This document shows positions 62,703-64,000 of a stretch of DNA of 64,000 nucleotides, piece after piece (position 1 is the stretch's first letter; every line of letters begins with the position of its first letter). The stretch is from Anaerosacchariphilus polymeriproducens (GTDB taxonomy: Bacteria; Bacillota; Clostridia; Lachnospirales; Lachnospiraceae), in the NCBI RefSeq assembly GCF_003363435.1, contig NZ_QRCT01000050.1, positions 248,001-312,000 on the forward strand, given 5' to 3'. The notes below the pieces were generated by a model. That model saw only the letters and a list, made by a program, of their open reading frames with translations, was not told the origin of the DNA and ran no database searches. Made by a program: the position numbers and the translations under genes.

Positions 62703-63946
62703 TGCAGGAATTAGGAAAAGAACAGTACCTACAAACAAAAAAGAATATCAGATATGAAATGGATGTAGCTACAGAAAGCTTTGTCAAGATAGGATATTAT
62801 CTTAAACAGGTAAGAGATAACAAGTGGTACCGGCAGGAGAATTTTATAGATATTTACGATTTTGCAAAAGAGACATTTCATATCGAACGGTCAACGGCAT
62901 CCAGGTTCATGAGCATTAATGACAAGTATTCAGTTGGTGGAAATTCAATCGAGATTCAAAAAGAATTCGAAGGATTTGGAAGTTCAAAGTTAATCGAAAT
63001 GCTTCATATGCCAGAAGACTTGATTACAGAAATACCAACAACGGCTACCGTGAAAGAGATCAGGGAGATAAAAAATAAAATGCTCCCGGAAGAAAAAGAG
63101 GAAGAGCAGTTACCGGGACAAATGTCAGTGTGCGACGTATCACAAATGGAACTGTCAAAAAAGAACTGGATGAAAGCAATGCTGAAAGAGTTCTTTCTAA
63201 AGGAAGGAAAAGAAGTATTTGAGGATGTATTTGAAACAATAAAACGTCCGGTCATTTTTGGAACGGAAACGGTGGAGCAACAAGTAAGAATCTTAATTGC
63301 ACCAAGTAAATTCAGATTTTACCGTATGGCAGAAGCGAATGTAATGTTCAACGAAAGTAGATTTTCTATTATGCCAAGAGGAGAAGATAAGGAAGAACAT
63401 ACATACCGGGAATTAATTGATTGTTTTGAAGAAATGTTTCAAGGTGAGGATGCAGAAAGATCTTATTATGAAGTATATGAGGAAAAGTTAGAACAAGAGC
63501 CGGTAGGAGCGGTCGAAGAGAAAAAAGATGATATCCCATCCATTGAGGAAAACATAGAGGAAGTCGAAGAAGAAACAGAGGAGAAGGAAGAAATCGAAGA
63601 AGAGTTTGAGGAAGATTTGGAAGTATCCAACGCTTTAGAAAATTACATGAATGAACCGGTTTGCGACGTAGCACAAAAGAAAGGATTTCATGAGACAGAG
63701 CAGCTGGAGGTACCCAAAGAAACGGATGCAGGAAATGAATCTGAAGAATCTCAGGAGCTAGAGGAAAGCCAAAGGCAGCAGGACATCCATACGGAAGAAG
63801 GAATTCATATAATTCCAAAAAGTCAGACTCGTTTTGCGTATCTGAAGTCGGTAGAGTTGGAAGACTGGATCCCGTTTTTATCAGAAGTTCTTGTCATAGA
63901 CAAGGAAGAAATAAGGGAATGGCTTCAGGAGGAAGTCGATGCCTAA
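62702..63946 (+). CDS. hypothetical phage protein with acidic C-terminus
   Basis: A 414-residue protein directly coupled to PcfJ (shared A). The N-terminal 130 residues (DVATESFVKIGYYLKQVRDNKWY ... FHIERSTASRFMSINDKY) match the start of Clostridial phage proteins that follow PcfJ. A roughly 100-residue middle domain and a very Glu-rich, low-complexity segment (about 265-310) follow. The C-terminus is a short helix. Function is unknown. Confidence 0.6.
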   Translation: MQELGKEQYLQTKKNIRYEMDVATESFVKIGYYLKQVRDNKWYRQENFIDIYDFAKETFHIERSTASRFMSINDKYSVGGNSIEIQKEFEGFGSSKLIEMLHMPEDLITEIPTTATVKEIREIKNKMLPEEKEEEQLPGQMSVCDVSQMELSKKNWMKAMLKEFFLKEGKEVFEDVFETIKRPVIFGTETVEQQVRILIAPSKFRFYRMAEANVMFNESRFSIMPRGEDKEEHTYRELIDCFEEMFQGEDAERSYYEVYEEKLEQEPVGAVEEKKDDIPSIEENIEEVEEETEEKEEIEEEFEEDLEVSNALENYMNEPVCDVAQKKGFHETEQLEVPKETDAGNESEESQELEESQRQQDIHTEEGIHIIPKSQTRFAYLKSVELEDWIPFLSEVLVIDKEEIREWLQEEVDA

Positions 63947-64000
63947 CTATACAAAGCTTCTACAATTTGACAGACCGACACAGGAAAGAATCTATTTCAG
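63939..64000 (+). CDS. start of a further phage gene (3' end outside window)
   Basis: ATG 63939 overlaps the previous stop by 8 bases, with AGGAGG just upstream. The 20 visible residues (PNYTKLLQFDRPTQERIYF) are too few to assign. Confidence 0.5.
   Translation, partial: MPNYTKLLQFDRPTQERIYF

Larger units (their letters stand above)
55175..64000 (+). mobile_element. element 3: prophage-like serine-integrase element (right end outside window)
   Basis: It begins within the deacetylase FRPP codons around 55172-55180 and continues to the window end. It has a serine integrase at its left edge, divergent repressor and Cro-like genes with operators, an HUH Rep-like protein, an RNase H-like protein and PcfK/PcfJ-like proteins. 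Base composition and codon use after 59 kb are less AT-rich than in elements 1 and 2. Confidence 0.75.

Noticed and set aside
1-64000. CRISPR arrays, tRNA and rRNA genes
   Set aside because: I saw no regularly spaced repeats, cloverleaf or rRNA-like sequences while reading; a tRNA search program would be the decisive test.

Overview
The window is low-GC Firmicute DNA with strong AGGAGG-type ribosome sites, many TTG/GTG starts and short operons. The gene set (LCP proteins, electron-bifurcating [FeFe] hydrogenase, FprA flavodiiron protein, sporulation-type polysaccharide deacetylase, Tn4451/TndX-like large serine recombinases, PcfK/PcfJ phage-type genes) points to an anaerobic gut-type Clostridia, most likely Lachnospiraceae. 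The species cannot be fixed from the sequence alone.

Layout. 1-11.5 kb is the end of a cell-wall or capsular polysaccharide cluster: five GT2 glycosyltransferases, a polyprenyl-phosphate glycosyl-1-phosphate transferase, two LCP ligases, glmS and galE. 11.6-20 kb holds an HtrA-like protease, a ClpX paralogue, an LtaS-like phosphoglycerol transferase, a signal-peptidase-II homologue and a secreted glucosaminidase with three Fn3 repeats. 20-28.6 kb is redox and nitrogen metabolism: carbamate kinase, FprA, an Na+/alanine symporter with an unusual insertion, and the NuoE/NuoF/HydA hydrogenase operon behind a Rex-like operator. 28.7-35.4 kb holds two membrane proteins of unknown role, a DPM-type GT2, pyruvate kinase and an AEC transporter. 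35.5-41 kb is an unusual two-gene unit, a Hint-domain protein overlapping a 1256-residue LamG protein. 41-43.5 kb has a zinc alcohol dehydrogenase and an amidohydrolase.

The most striking part is 43.6-64 kb. A PdaB-type sporulation polysaccharide deacetylase gene is split. Its N-terminus (43667-43885) ends in the codons for DAAWG, and its continuation (54910-55174) resumes at GNEDT about 11 kb later. Joining the two at the shared TGGGG restores the frame and the conserved NodB motif. The 11 kb between them consists of two tandem elements using the same site (about 6.9 and 4.2 kb). Each ends with its own large serine recombinase, and each recombinase is preceded by a homologous 45-46-residue ORF. 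The first carries an acyltransferase, a HAD protein, a sugar isomerase and an AraC regulator. The second carries a SigI/RsgI-type sigma/anti-sigma pair. The same gene is broken again after its FRPP motif (55174) by a third, prophage-like element. This one has a serine integrase, CI/Cro-like regulators with palindromic operators, an HUH Rep-like protein, a degenerate RNase H-like protein and PcfK/PcfJ-like genes, and it runs off the window end. The arrangement resembles skin-type intervening elements that reassemble sporulation genes by programmed excision. Permanent inactivation cannot be excluded from sequence alone.
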